Shown piece after piece: positions 8,040 to 16,003 of a stretch of DNA of 36,535 nucleotides (positions are counted from its first letter, which is position 1; each line of letters starts with the position of its first letter). The notes beneath the pieces were generated by a model that saw only the letters and a program-made list of their open reading frames with translations, ran no database searches and was not told the origin of the DNA. The position numbers were made by a program, and so were the translations under genes. The stretch is from Bacillota bacterium (GTDB taxonomy: Bacteria > Bacillota > Clostridia > Lachnospirales > Lachnospiraceae): positions 1 through 36,535 of the forward strand of contig JAEXGM010000279.1 in assembly GCA_023450835.1 (NCBI GenBank), written 5' to 3'.

Positions 8040-8684
8040 TTAGAGCCATTTTATCGATGGATAAGGAACAGCTCTGCCTTCTTTAGTTACCGATGTTGCA
8101 GGGAAACCAATTGTACAAGCATCAAATCCATATTCCCTTGTTGGCAATCCTAAAATATCGCAAAAATCTTTATTATCACTTAATCTTCCTATTGCACTAA
8201 CAAGTTCAAAACCTAATCCTAAAGCAGTTGCTTTAAGCCACATATTCTGCATCACATGAGATAATGACTTTTGTTCTATGGCCGGTATTCCATGACGTTC
8301 TGCCACAATAACAAGATAAGGTGCTATCCCTACACCAAGTGCTCCTTTTTCAACTTGCATTTTTAAGGAGGTAATGAAGGATTGCAGAGTAATGTTATTC
8401 TCCGCCTCTTTCTCATGGGTTGATATTTCACTTTTAATAACATCACTAAGAATAGTTTTTATTTTATCCATTTGTAAACTGTTATTTGAAATAACGAAAA
8501 AATGTCTGAAATCTGTTTGTTTTGCTACTGCAAGTATTGCATAAGGTGCAAGTCTTCCGGCTTCAATTATTTCTTCAATTGACTCTTTTGAGGGTACTTC
8601 TTTTGTAAAACTTCTTGTGGACCTTCTAGTTCTCAACAGCATGTCCAAAACTTCATTAACATTGTACTTATCTAAATTGTTCAT
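8040..8684 (-). CDS. Nitroreductase family protein (TetR-linked)
   Basis: 214 residues from the ATG at 8684, which has GGAGA 7 bases upstream; two upstream in-frame ATG codons have no ribosome site. RRSTRSFTKEVPSKESIEEIIEAGRLAPYA is the N-terminal FMN-binding region of the nitroreductase fold; the later VMQNMWLKATALGLGFELVSAIGRL matches the family's conserved helix. AAKQTDFRHFF replaces the usual NxQPWxF, so it belongs to a divergent subgroup. It is transcribed away from the TetR gene at 8969, which is likely its regulator through the inverted repeat at 8874-8931. Confidence 0.9.
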   Translation of the reverse strand: MNNLDKYNVNEVLDMLLRTRRSTRSFTKEVPSKESIEEIIEAGRLAPYAILAVAKQTDFRHFFVISNNSLQMDKIKTILSDVIKSEISTHEKEAENNITLQSFITSLKMQVEKGALGVGIAPYLVIVAERHGIPAIEQKSLSHVMQNMWLKATALGLGFELVSAIGRLSDNKDFCDILGLPTREYGFDACTIGFPATSVTKEGRAVPYPSIKWL

Positions 8685-8873
8685 TTTATTCTCCATTATC
8701 AATTTATCTACCTGAATTATGAAATATACACCTATTACACAATTTCATCGGTATTTGATTTTTTCCTCCATATATTATTCTTAGGATGTTCTATAATGCA
8801 TCCATTAAAAACAATGAACACATTGTTGATTAATGACCTATGTGTATATTATAATATTTATATTTCTTTATGC

Positions 8874-8931
8874 AATAAACAATAATATTTAAAGTGTTAA
8901 GTAATAAACGATTTAAATATTATTGTTTATT
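8874..8931. promoter_or_regulatory. 20-bp perfect inverted repeat, probable TetR operator
   Basis: AATAAACAATAATATTTAAA (8874-8893) is perfectly repeated in reverse complement at 8912-8931, with an 18-base spacer that carries a third partial AATAAACGA. It lies in the divergent region between the nitroreductase and the TetR gene, 37 bases before the latter's start, so it is well placed to bind the regulator as paired sites. Confidence 0.6.
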
Positions 8932-8968
8932 AAAACTAAAAAATTTACGGAGAACGAGGAAATAGTTT

Positions 8969-9583
8969 ATGAAAGAAGTATCTAATGATAGAAGAGCAAT
9001 ACGTACAAAAAAGATGATCAGGTCTGCCTTAGCGGAGTTAATAGATGAGAAAGGATTTATCAATATATCAGTTACTGACTTAACTCAAAGGGCGGATATA
9101 AACAGAGGGACCTTCTATCTGCACTATGTTGACAAGTATGATTTGTTAGAGAAGATTGAAAATGAAATCATACAGGAAATTGAAGAAGAGACTAAGCATC
9201 TTGATTCAGCCGACATGATGAATATAGATACCACAAAGGAACCTCTTCCATTTATGGTAAAACTTTTTGAATATTTCAGAGAAAATTCAGTGATTATTAA
9301 ATCTATCTTAGGTCCCAAAGGTGACCCTACTTTTGACAGAAAAATAAAAAAATTTATTGAAACCAACTTGTTTGAAAAACAAAAGTCTAAAAGTTTTAAC
9401 GTAGACCAGGCAGTAATTTCAGAAGAGTATTTTATACCATATATACTTTCAGCAGACTTAGGTGTAATTCAACATTGGCTTGAAAAAGACATGAAAGAAT
9501 CCCCCGATGAAATGGCATTGATGCTTGCTAGAATGTCGCTACTCGGTCCATTAAGAGCAGTAGGCATGTGTAAAAATTTATAA
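8969..9583 (+). CDS. TetR/AcrR-family regulator
   Basis: 204 residues. Residues about 10-60 form the TetR DNA-binding domain: RTKKMIRSALAELIDEKGFINISVTDLTQRADINRGTFYLHYVDKYDLL, with the recognition helix RGTFYLHY. The remainder is a helical ligand-binding/dimerisation domain, with LRAVGM near the end. GAGGAAAT precedes the ATG. Divergent from the nitroreductase at 8040-8684, so most likely its ligand-responsive repressor. Confidence 0.9.
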   Translation: MKEVSNDRRAIRTKKMIRSALAELIDEKGFINISVTDLTQRADINRGTFYLHYVDKYDLLEKIENEIIQEIEEETKHLDSADMMNIDTTKEPLPFMVKLFEYFRENSVIIKSILGPKGDPTFDRKIKKFIETNLFEKQKSKSFNVDQAVISEEYFIPYILSADLGVIQHWLEKDMKESPDEMALMLARMSLLGPLRAVGMCKNL

Positions 9584-9726
9584 AAATTACTTTAAAGTCT
9601 TTTCTATATAAAATCACTGAAAAAGATTTAAATATAGAGGATGATCTGATTATAAAAAGATTACGTTTATTCTGCCAACAAATTCTATGAAACATCAGAA
9701 GAAAAATTATAATTTGAAAATATATA

Positions 9727-9770
9727 TTGACAGCATGCTGTTGAAACACTATAATAACAGCATGCTGTTA
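9727..9770 (+). promoter_or_regulatory. Near-ideal sigma-A promoter with two MarR operators
   Basis: TTGACA (9727-9732), a 17-base spacer and TATAAT (9750-9755) form a perfect consensus promoter. ACAGCATGCTGT (9730-9741) overlaps the -35, and the perfect 16-bp palindrome TAACAGCATGCTGTTA (9755-9770) overlaps the -10 and start region. A repressor bound to both would block RNA polymerase completely, which fits autoregulation by the MarR protein encoded next. Confidence 0.9.
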
Positions 9771-9789
9771 AATAAGGAGGGCGAAATCC

Positions 9790-10215
9790 TTGAATGATAA
9801 AGACATTGGAATGTTAATAAAGCAGCTATATGATGCGAAAGAGAAAAGAGCAAATGAACAGCTGAAAGAATTTGGACTTACATTTTCCCAATTTCGTCTT
9901 TTAATTTATGTCCGTGAATGCGGTGGCAAAGCGGTATCTCTGAAAGAAATCGAGAAACGTTTTTGTCTTACCCAGCAAACAGTCGCCGGTATTATTAAAA
10001 GACTTGAGGAGAAGGGATTTGTGTTGGCATGTGAAGATGAAGCAGATAAAAGAGCAAAAAATGTTTTTCTCACTGCAAAAGGCGAGGAAAGCTACAGGAG
10101 CGCCATGGATTGTTACCAAAAATCACAGGATCTTCTGACAAGGGGGTTATCTCAAAGTGAACAAAAGGAATTGTGCCGATTATTGGAAATAGTTTTGGAG
10201 AATGTGAAACTGTGA
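9790..10215 (+). CDS. MarR-family regulator (TTG start)
   Basis: 141 residues. A winged helix-turn-helix of the MarR family: LTFSQFRLLIYVRECGG, SLKEIEKRFCLTQQTVAGIIKRLEEKGFV and the wing ACEDEADKRAKNVFLTAKGEE. It starts at TTG, with AAGGAGGG 8 bases upstream; the next in-frame ATG (9811) would remove part of the first helix. First gene of a MarR-AKR-SDR operon, read from a promoter with two identical palindromes, so autorepression relieved by a reactive or phenolic ligand is the simplest model. Confidence 0.92.
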   Translation: MNDKDIGMLIKQLYDAKEKRANEQLKEFGLTFSQFRLLIYVRECGGKAVSLKEIEKRFCLTQQTVAGIIKRLEEKGFVLACEDEADKRAKNVFLTAKGEESYRSAMDCYQKSQDLLTRGLSQSEQKELCRLLEIVLENVKL

Positions 10216-10286
10216 ACAGATGTAGGCAATCCGAAAAATGTAAGCAGAATGCATTATTTTATAAAGATTGCGGAGGAAAACGATAG

Positions 10287-11225
10287 ATGGAATATACAGG
10301 CTTTGGACTAGGCTGTGGAAGTATATCTGCGGCAAATGAGGCTTTGTCAAAAGAAAGCATGGCAATTCTTCACGCCGCTCTTGAGCGAGGTGTTACATTT
10401 TTGAACACGGCGGATTTTTATGGTGCCGGTGAAAGTGAGATGGGAATCGGACAAGCACTGAAAGGGTATAAAAGAGGTAATGTTTATATATCTTTGAAAT
10501 TTGGAATGCTGGTGTCACCAAAAGGGATGATGTATGGTATAGACGTCCATCCCAGCCGCATAAAGAATTATTTGACCCATTCTCTCAGGCGCATGAAGAC
10601 GGACTATATTGATTTATATCAACCGGCAAGGATTGACCCGAGTATTCCTGTTGAGGAGACGGTAGGTGCAATTGCCGACTTGGTAAAAGAAGGTTATGTT
10701 AGGGAAATTGGCCTCAGTCAGATTGATGCGGATACTTTGCGAAGGGCATATAAGGTCCATCCGATAGCATCGGTGGAAATGGAGTATTCCCTTTTTAATC
10801 GCTCGATGGAGCAAAATATTCTTCCGGTTGCAAGAGAACTTGGAATAGATGTCGTTGCTTTTGGGATTTTAGCCCATGGTTTATTGAGCGGTGCATGGAC
10901 CAAAGAACGGGTAGAGCGTGGAGATGTTGCCCGCAATGCTTCTTATATTGAGATTTTCCAAAAGGGGAATATTGAGAAAAATATTCTTTTAGTTGAAAAA
11001 TTACTCCTTATTGCAAAGGAAAAGCAAGTGTCCCTTGCACAGTTGATTTACGCCTGGTCTCTCACAAAAGGCAGAGATATAGTGCCTATAATCGGTGCAA
11101 GCAAAGCAACGCAATTTGAAGATTCCATTTTAGCGCGAGATATTATTCTTACACCGGAGGATATTTCCCGAATTGAAAAAGCTGTGCCCATTGGTGAAAT
11201 ATCAGGACGCAGTTTCCCCCATTGA
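10287..11225 (+). CDS. Aldo/keto reductase with altered catalytic tetrad
   Basis: 312 residues of the aldo/keto reductase TIM barrel. Asp43 and Tyr45 (NTADFYG) and Lys71 (ISLKFG) of the catalytic tetrad are present. At the fourth position the usual His of LYQLHRxD is Ala114 (LYQPARID), a substitution seen in some members that may change substrate or lower carbonyl reduction. NADPH-binding segments follow (IGLSQI, VPIIGASKATQFED). GGAGG lies upstream of the ATG. Second gene of the MarR operon, 71 bases after marR, so it likely handles aldehydes or quinones under MarR control. Confidence 0.92.
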   Translation: MEYTGFGLGCGSISAANEALSKESMAILHAALERGVTFLNTADFYGAGESEMGIGQALKGYKRGNVYISLKFGMLVSPKGMMYGIDVHPSRIKNYLTHSLRRMKTDYIDLYQPARIDPSIPVEETVGAIADLVKEGYVREIGLSQIDADTLRRAYKVHPIASVEMEYSLFNRSMEQNILPVARELGIDVVAFGILAHGLLSGAWTKERVERGDVARNASYIEIFQKGNIEKNILLVEKLLLIAKEKQVSLAQLIYAWSLTKGRDIVPIIGASKATQFEDSILARDIILTPEDISRIEKAVPIGEISGRSFPH

Positions 11226-11325
11226 GAAGTTTAAGTAAAGTGCAACTGTTGCTGATTTATATTATCAAAGCAAAATGCTTGTTTCGATAAGGGGATATAC
11301 CTTATATTAAAGGAGAATGAAAGCT

Positions 11326-12021
11326 ATGAGTATAATATTTATAACAGGTGGAAATACGGGTTTAGGATTTGAATCGGCAAGACGCTTAAAAGAATTAGGC
11401 CACAAGATATATATCGGTTGCCGTGATGAAGAAAAAGGGAAAAAGGCAGCATTGGAACTGGGTATTGAATACATTGTTGTTGATGTATCAGATGATGAAT
11501 CAGTGAAAAAAGCAGTTAATGCCTACAGGCAAAAAGAAACATATTTAGATGTTCTGATTAATAACGCAGGAATGCCCGGTGCATTCGTTCTGCCAAAAGA
11601 TATAACAGCAGATGTTATGTATAATGTGTACAACACAAATGTTTTTGGTATTGTAAGAGTTACACATGAATTCTTACCGTTACTTGAATTATCAGAAAAC
11701 CCGGTTATTATTAATGTAAGCAGCGGTCTGGGGTCATTTGGTCAAGTTCTTAACCCTGATAAGATCGAATCAAAAGTAAATTCGGTTTCGTATTGTTCAT
11801 CAAAAGCTGCGGCGAGTATGCTCACAGTGCAATATGCTAAAGGATTACCTAATATTAAAATAAATGCGGTTGATCCGGGTCCTACCAATACAGGCGGGCA
11901 GTTTAAGAATGGTACTCAAACAATTCAAGAAGGAACCGATGCCATTGTCAGGATGGCAACAATCGGAAAGGATGGCCCCACCGGTACTTTCTCTGACCGT
12001 AATGGAATAATTCCCTGGTAA
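11326..12021 (+). CDS. Short-chain dehydrogenase/reductase
   Basis: 231 residues from the ATG at 11326, which has AAAGGAGA 9 bases upstream; the in-frame ATG at 11317 directly abuts that site and is unlikely to be used. TGGNTGLG (7-14) binds the NAD(P) cofactor, NNAG is at 79-82, the catalytic Ser is in NVSSGLG (132-133), and Y156/K160 form YCSSK. Classical SDR with all catalytic residues. Third gene of the MarR operon, followed by a strong terminator. The substrate is probably a small carbonyl or alcohol. Confidence 0.92.
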   Translation: MSIIFITGGNTGLGFESARRLKELGHKIYIGCRDEEKGKKAALELGIEYIVVDVSDDESVKKAVNAYRQKETYLDVLINNAGMPGAFVLPKDITADVMYNVYNTNVFGIVRVTHEFLPLLELSENPVIINVSSGLGSFGQVLNPDKIESKVNSVSYCSSKAAASMLTVQYAKGLPNIKINAVDPGPTNTGGQFKNGTQTIQEGTDAIVRMATIGKDGPTGTFSDRNGIIPW

Positions 12022-12029
12022 AAGAAGTT

Positions 12030-12065
12030 GGGCTATGTTTTCAAAGCGAAAACATAGCCCTTTTT
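12030..12065 (+). terminator. Rho-independent terminator of the MarR-AKR-SDR operon
   Basis: A perfect 13-bp stem, GGGCTATGTTTTC (12030-12042) with GAAAACATAGCCC (12048-12060), has a 5-base loop followed directly by TTTTT. Confidence 0.93.
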
Positions 12066-12202
12066 ATTTGATTACCGAAGCTCACTGTCAGTTGGAAGTG
12101 GTCAGATTCAAGCACATCCAGCCTTTCGGAAAATACCATGTAATAAAATAGTCATAGTCAAAGAGGAGAATCAAATTTACTATTATATTCGGTCAGGTAT
12201 TT

Positions 12203-12211
12203 TGGTATAAT
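12203..12211 (+). promoter_or_regulatory. Extended -10 promoter of gpmA
   Basis: TGGTATAAT is an extended -10 element (TG-N-TATAAT) 52 bases before the gpmA start; the matching -35 region is weak, as is usual for such promoters. Confidence 0.5.
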
Positions 12212-12263
12212 TGAAATAAGTAATTGAATAAATTTGGACTTTAAGTCAGGAGGTAAAAAACAT

Positions 12264-13010
12264 ATGAAACTGGTTATAATCAGACATGGCGAAAGTGAGT
12301 GGAATAAACTTAACTTATTTACGGGCTGGACGGATGTGGATTTGTCCGATAATGGTAAAAAGGAAGCAAAAAATGCAGGGCTGCTGCTGAAAAAAGAAGG
12401 GTATGATTTTGATGTGTGCTATACATCATACTTAAAAAGAGCGATAAATACCTTAAATATTGTATTAGAAGAAATGGATAGAGAGTGGTTGCCAGTTAAT
12501 AAAACATGGCTGCTTAACGAACGTCATTATGGAGCACTTCAAGGACTTAATAAAGAAGAAACTACGAAAAAGTTCGGAGAAGAACAGGTACAAATCTGGC
12601 GTCGTTCCTATGATATCCAACCGCCGGTATTAAGTGAAGATGATGATAGAAACCCGAGGAAGCAGGAACAGTACAGGGGGATTACAGAAGATAAACTTCC
12701 TTTGACGGAGAGCTTAAAAGACACAATAGAAAGAGTAATTCCATATTTTGAACAGAACGTAATAGAAGATATGAAGCAGGGTAAAAGAGCCATTATTGCT
12801 GCACATGGAAACTCAATAAGAGCATTGGTCAAGTATCTGGACAATATGTCAGATAAAGAAATCATATCGGTCAATATACCTACAGGTGTACCACTTGTGT
12901 ATGAATTTGATGATAATTTTCATGTTATAAAGAATTATTACTTGGGAGATAAAAACCTTGTTGAAGAAAAAATAAAGAATGTAGCCAATCAAGCTAATGC
13001 GGATAAGTAA
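12264..13010 (+). CDS. gpmA: 2,3-bisphosphoglycerate-dependent phosphoglycerate mutase
   Basis: 248 residues, the standard length. It interconverts 3- and 2-phosphoglycerate in glycolysis. RHGESEWN (7-14) holds the phospho-acceptor His8; Glu86 lies in LLNERHYGALQGL and His181 in AAHGNSIRALVKYL, the other catalytic residues. RRSYDIQPP and YRGITEDKLPLTESLKDT are typical dPGM segments. The frame can be extended upstream to a TTG, but AGGAGG about 10 bases before the ATG at 12264 fixes the start. Single-gene unit, ending at a large bidirectional hairpin. Confidence 0.96.
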   Translation: MKLVIIRHGESEWNKLNLFTGWTDVDLSDNGKKEAKNAGLLLKKEGYDFDVCYTSYLKRAINTLNIVLEEMDREWLPVNKTWLLNERHYGALQGLNKEETTKKFGEEQVQIWRRSYDIQPPVLSEDDDRNPRKQEQYRGITEDKLPLTESLKDTIERVIPYFEQNVIEDMKQGKRAIIAAHGNSIRALVKYLDNMSDKEIISVNIPTGVPLVYEFDDNFHVIKNYYLGDKNLVEEKIKNVANQANADK

Positions 13011-13097
13011 TTATTGAAAGAATTGTTACAGCAGAGCAAAGCTTGAATCTAATTAGCGGAATCAGATTTTCATTTATAAGAAATTTCCTAAAATAAT

Positions 13098-13175
13098 GGA
13101 GCATGTTACAAAATGAGGTCCTGCAGTGTATTATGGCAAGTTATGCACTGTAGGACCTTATTTTGTAACAGCTCC
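13098..13175. terminator. Very long bidirectional hairpin between gpmA and metal permease
   Basis: 13098-13130 and 13141-13175 form a stem of about 33 bp with one bulged base and only wobble mismatches, around a roughly 10-base loop. The outer arm reads GGAGC, then TGTTACAAAAT, resembling the ends (GGGGCTGTCGCAAAAT) of the palindromic repeat elsewhere in the window. It lies between convergent genes. Either a bidirectional terminator or a relict of a related palindromic element. Confidence 0.75.
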
Positions 13176-13191
13176 TTTCTGTCTAAACACA

Positions 13192-14310
13192 CTAATTTGA
13201 AAACAAAGCTTCATATTCGGAAATGCTTAATGCTCTCCCTTGTTCTGTCAATTTAATGATACGTTCATTAAGAACAATATTTCCTTCCTTTAACAGCTGT
13301 CTGACAATTTTATCCGTGAAAGCCTTTTCCCAGTGAAAATGGTCAGCTAATGTAAGAATACCCGCTTCTTTTGCTTCTTCTGCACTTCCTTCATGATTAT
13401 ATAAATGAAACAATAGGGTCTTTTTACTGAAATCCAGTTTCAGCCTGCTTCGCTTCCTTAGGGAACTTATCAATCCTCTGTTAGGAGCGGTTATGAATAC
13501 AATGAAAAATACAAGACCGGTCATAACTGCCATGCTTCCGGATATGGAAACGTCAAGGAATACTGCCAGAAAAAATCCGAGGATACCGTTTACGGCACCT
13601 ATGGCGGCGCTGAGAATCAGCATGTGTTTTAAGTTATCTGTCAGGAGATAGGCCGTAACGGGGGGACCAATCATAAAAGCAACTACCAGTACGGAGCCTA
13701 CTGCTTCAAAAGCACCTACCGTTGTCATAGAGACAAGCATCATGAGTCCATAATGGATAAGGGCAGGAGAGAATCCGAGAACAGCCGCTAACATTGGATC
13801 AAAGGTCACTATTTTTAATTCTTTAAAAAATGTAATTATAAATACAAGGTTAATAACTAATAAAGCCAGAGCACTGTAAATTGCTTTTGCGCCGATATCA
13901 TATCCAAATACAACCATACGGTTAAAGGGTGCAAAGGCAAGTTCGCCAAGCAGGACAGAATCCGTATCAAGATGGACAGAGCCGGCATATCGGGTTATCA
14001 GTATAATAGCAATGGAAAATAGAAACGGAAATACAATACCAATAGCGGAGTCCTCTGCAAGCAGCTTCGTCCGGTTTAAGGTTTCCGTAAGCCATACGGT
14101 TGCCAGACCGATTAAAGCAGCACCGAGAATTAAAAGGGGAGAGGATAAATCATGGGTCAGGAAAAAGGCAAGGACAATTCCCAAAAGAATGGTATGGGTA
14201 ATAGAGTCGGACATCATTGACCTTTTCCGCAATACCAGGAATACTCCCGGAAGAGAGCAGGCTACGGCAACAATGACAGCAATCAGCTGGATTTCAAACT
14301 GTGGGGACAT
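13192..14310 (-). CDS. Metal ABC transporter permease with C-terminal winged-helix-like domain (TroD-like)
   Basis: 372 residues from the ATG at 14310, which has GGAGGTG 7 bases upstream; an upstream in-frame GTG overlaps the ribosome site and is unlikely. Residues 1 to about 285 form an ABC-3 (Zn/Mn/Fe) permease with about 8-9 membrane segments. The last ~95 residues are soluble and resemble a winged helix (TLADHFHWEKAFTDKIVRQL, then GNIVLNERIIKLTEQGR), like the C-terminal extensions of some TroD/MntC and chlamydial YtgC-R proteins. Last gene of the metal operon, overlapping the preceding permease by 17 bases. Confidence 0.9.
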   Translation of the reverse strand: MSPQFEIQLIAVIVAVACSLPGVFLVLRKRSMMSDSITHTILLGIVLAFFLTHDLSSPLLILGAALIGLATVWLTETLNRTKLLAEDSAIGIVFPFLFSIAIILITRYAGSVHLDTDSVLLGELAFAPFNRMVVFGYDIGAKAIYSALALLVINLVFIITFFKELKIVTFDPMLAAVLGFSPALIHYGLMMLVSMTTVGAFEAVGSVLVVAFMIGPPVTAYLLTDNLKHMLILSAAIGAVNGILGFFLAVFLDVSISGSMAVMTGLVFFIVFITAPNRGLISSLRKRSRLKLDFSKKTLLFHLYNHEGSAEEAKEAGILTLADHFHWEKAFTDKIVRQLLKEGNIVLNERIIKLTEQGRALSISEYEALFSN

Positions 14311-15214
14311 CAGATTCACCTCCCTGTTGTAAAAGTTGATTCAGGTTTTTTCTGTGTATTACTTTCTGTACAATACCTCTTCCCGGTGCAAACAATACAC
14401 TGAATATAACAACGCAGCTGATAAAGACTACAATAGCGGGCCCGGTAGGAAGCTTTGCTGTAAGGGAGCTGGCGGCTGTGCCTAAAATACCGGATATTGC
14501 ACCAAAGAGGGCGGAAAGAACAACCATGATTCCAAATTTATTGGTCCATTGCCTCGCCGCAACAGCCGGGGAAATCAACATGGCACTCATAAGAATAACG
14601 CCTACAGTCTGCAATCCGATAATAATTGCCATAACTATCATAAAGGATAACAGCAGGTTTAATTTATATGCAGGAAAACCAAGAGTCCTGGCATATTCCG
14701 AATCAAAGATAAAAAGCTTAAATTCTTTCCAGAATAAAAGAACCAGGGTAAAGAGTATAACACCGCAGATTACCATAAAATAAACATCTCTCTGCAGTAA
14801 AGTGGATGCCTGCCCAAAGATAAAACGTTTTAATCCCGCCTGATTGGAGTTGGGAATCTTCTGCACATAAGTCAGGAGAACCAGGCCGGCTCCAAAAAAT
14901 ACAGACATAGTAAGGGCAAGAGCGCTGTCAAATTTAATCCGTGTATGTTTAATAATACTGATTATGAATAAAGTGGCCATAAGCCCTGAAAGCAATGCTC
15001 CAAAAAGAAGCATTTCGGTATTCTTGGAACCGGTAAGAAGAAATGCCATTACGACTCCGGGCAGTGCCGCATGGGATACGCCATCCCCAAGAAGGCTCTG
15101 TTTTCGAAGTACGGCAAAACTTCCTAAAACTCCGCTGATTAATCCAAGAATAGCAGAGCCCAGAGCGACTGTCTGAAAAGTATAATCTTTTAACAAGTAG
15201 ATTAGATTTTCCAT
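14294..15214 (-). CDS. Metal ABC transporter permease (TroC-like)
   Basis: 306 residues, an ABC-3 family permease with about 8-9 hydrophobic segments. VLRKQSLLGDGVSHAALPGVV near residue 35-55 is the conserved coupling and substrate-path motif of Zn/Mn permeases, and SPAVAARQW about residue 220 is a second family signature. GGGAGGTG lies before the ATG. Its end overlaps the next permease gene, so the two are likely translationally coupled and form a heterodimer in the membrane. Confidence 0.93.
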   Translation of the reverse strand: MENLIYLLKDYTFQTVALGSAILGLISGVLGSFAVLRKQSLLGDGVSHAALPGVVMAFLLTGSKNTEMLLFGALLSGLMATLFIISIIKHTRIKFDSALALTMSVFFGAGLVLLTYVQKIPNSNQAGLKRFIFGQASTLLQRDVYFMVICGVILFTLVLLFWKEFKLFIFDSEYARTLGFPAYKLNLLLSFMIVMAIIIGLQTVGVILMSAMLISPAVAARQWTNKFGIMVVLSALFGAISGILGTAASSLTAKLPTGPAIVVFISCVVIFSVLFAPGRGIVQKVIHRKNLNQLLQQGGESDVPTV

Positions 15215-15226
15215 AAAAACACCTCC

Positions 15227-15985
15227 CTAAACTGCATTTTTTAATAAATTACCGGTACTGCGGTAAGCTTTTTTCAGATTCTCTTCATGGAAAACTTCCT
15301 CCACCGGACCGTTTGCAATCACTTTGATATTAATAAGAGTGACCCAGTCAAAATATTCCGGAACGGTCTGTAGATCATGATGTACTACTACTACGGTTTT
15401 ACCGGATTCCTTCAGTTCTTTTAATAATACTACAATCGCTTTTTCTGTCTGAATATCCACACCTTTAAAAGGTTCATCCATAAAGTAGATATCTGCAGTC
15501 TGCATTAAAGCTCTTGCCAAAAAGACTCTTTGCTGCTGCCCGCCGGATAACTGGCTGATTTGACGGGAAGCGTAATCCTCCATGCCTACTTTTCGTAAAC
15601 TTTGCATTGCGGACTCCCGATCTTTTGTACCGGGTCGTTTTATAAATCCCAGTCTTCCATAACAACCCATAAGCACAATATCCAATACCGTTGCCGGGAA
15701 ATCCCAGTCTACACTGCCGCTTTGGGGAACATAAGCAACCTTATTCTTTAGTTTACGGAGACTGTTGTCTGATTCCTGAAAAAAGCGTACGGTTCCCGAT
15801 ACCGGAGCCAAAAGTCCCAGCATAGCTTTTAATAGTGTAGTTTTTCCGGCTCCGTTGGGACCTATGACTGCCATTAATTTTCCCTGTGGGAGCTCCAAAT
15901 CAATATCCCACAAAACTGGTTTTGCATCGTAAGCAACGGTTAAATCTTCTACCCTAACGGCATAATCTGCCTTGTTTATATTCAT
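15227..15985 (-). CDS. Metal ABC transporter ATP-binding protein (TroB/ZnuC-like)
   Basis: 252 residues. Walker A GPNGAGKTT (42-50), the Q-loop in VAYVPQSGSVDWDFP, the signature LSGGQ (145-149), Walker B IYFMDE (165-170) and the switch His in VVVHHDL are all present. The Q-loop sequence PQSGSVDWDFP is typical of manganese/zinc/iron importers. AGGAGG lies 7 bases before the ATG. Second gene of the operon, 18 bases after the substrate-binding protein. Confidence 0.95.
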   Translation of the reverse strand: MNINKADYAVRVEDLTVAYDAKPVLWDIDLELPQGKLMAVIGPNGAGKTTLLKAMLGLLAPVSGTVRFFQESDNSLRKLKNKVAYVPQSGSVDWDFPATVLDIVLMGCYGRLGFIKRPGTKDRESAMQSLRKVGMEDYASRQISQLSGGQQQRVFLARALMQTADIYFMDEPFKGVDIQTEKAIVVLLKELKESGKTVVVVHHDLQTVPEYFDWVTLINIKVIANGPVEEVFHEENLKKAYRSTGNLLKNAV

Positions 15986-16003
15986 GATATAACCTCCTGA
16001 TTT

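Noticed and set aside
14310..14319. Upstream GTG as start of the TroD-like permease
   Set aside because: The GTG is part of the GGAGGTG ribosome site itself, so the ATG at 14310 is better placed.
14012..14332. 106-codon plus-strand frame opposite the TroD-like permease
   Set aside because: Fully antisense to a clear permease gene, no ribosome site; a shadow frame.
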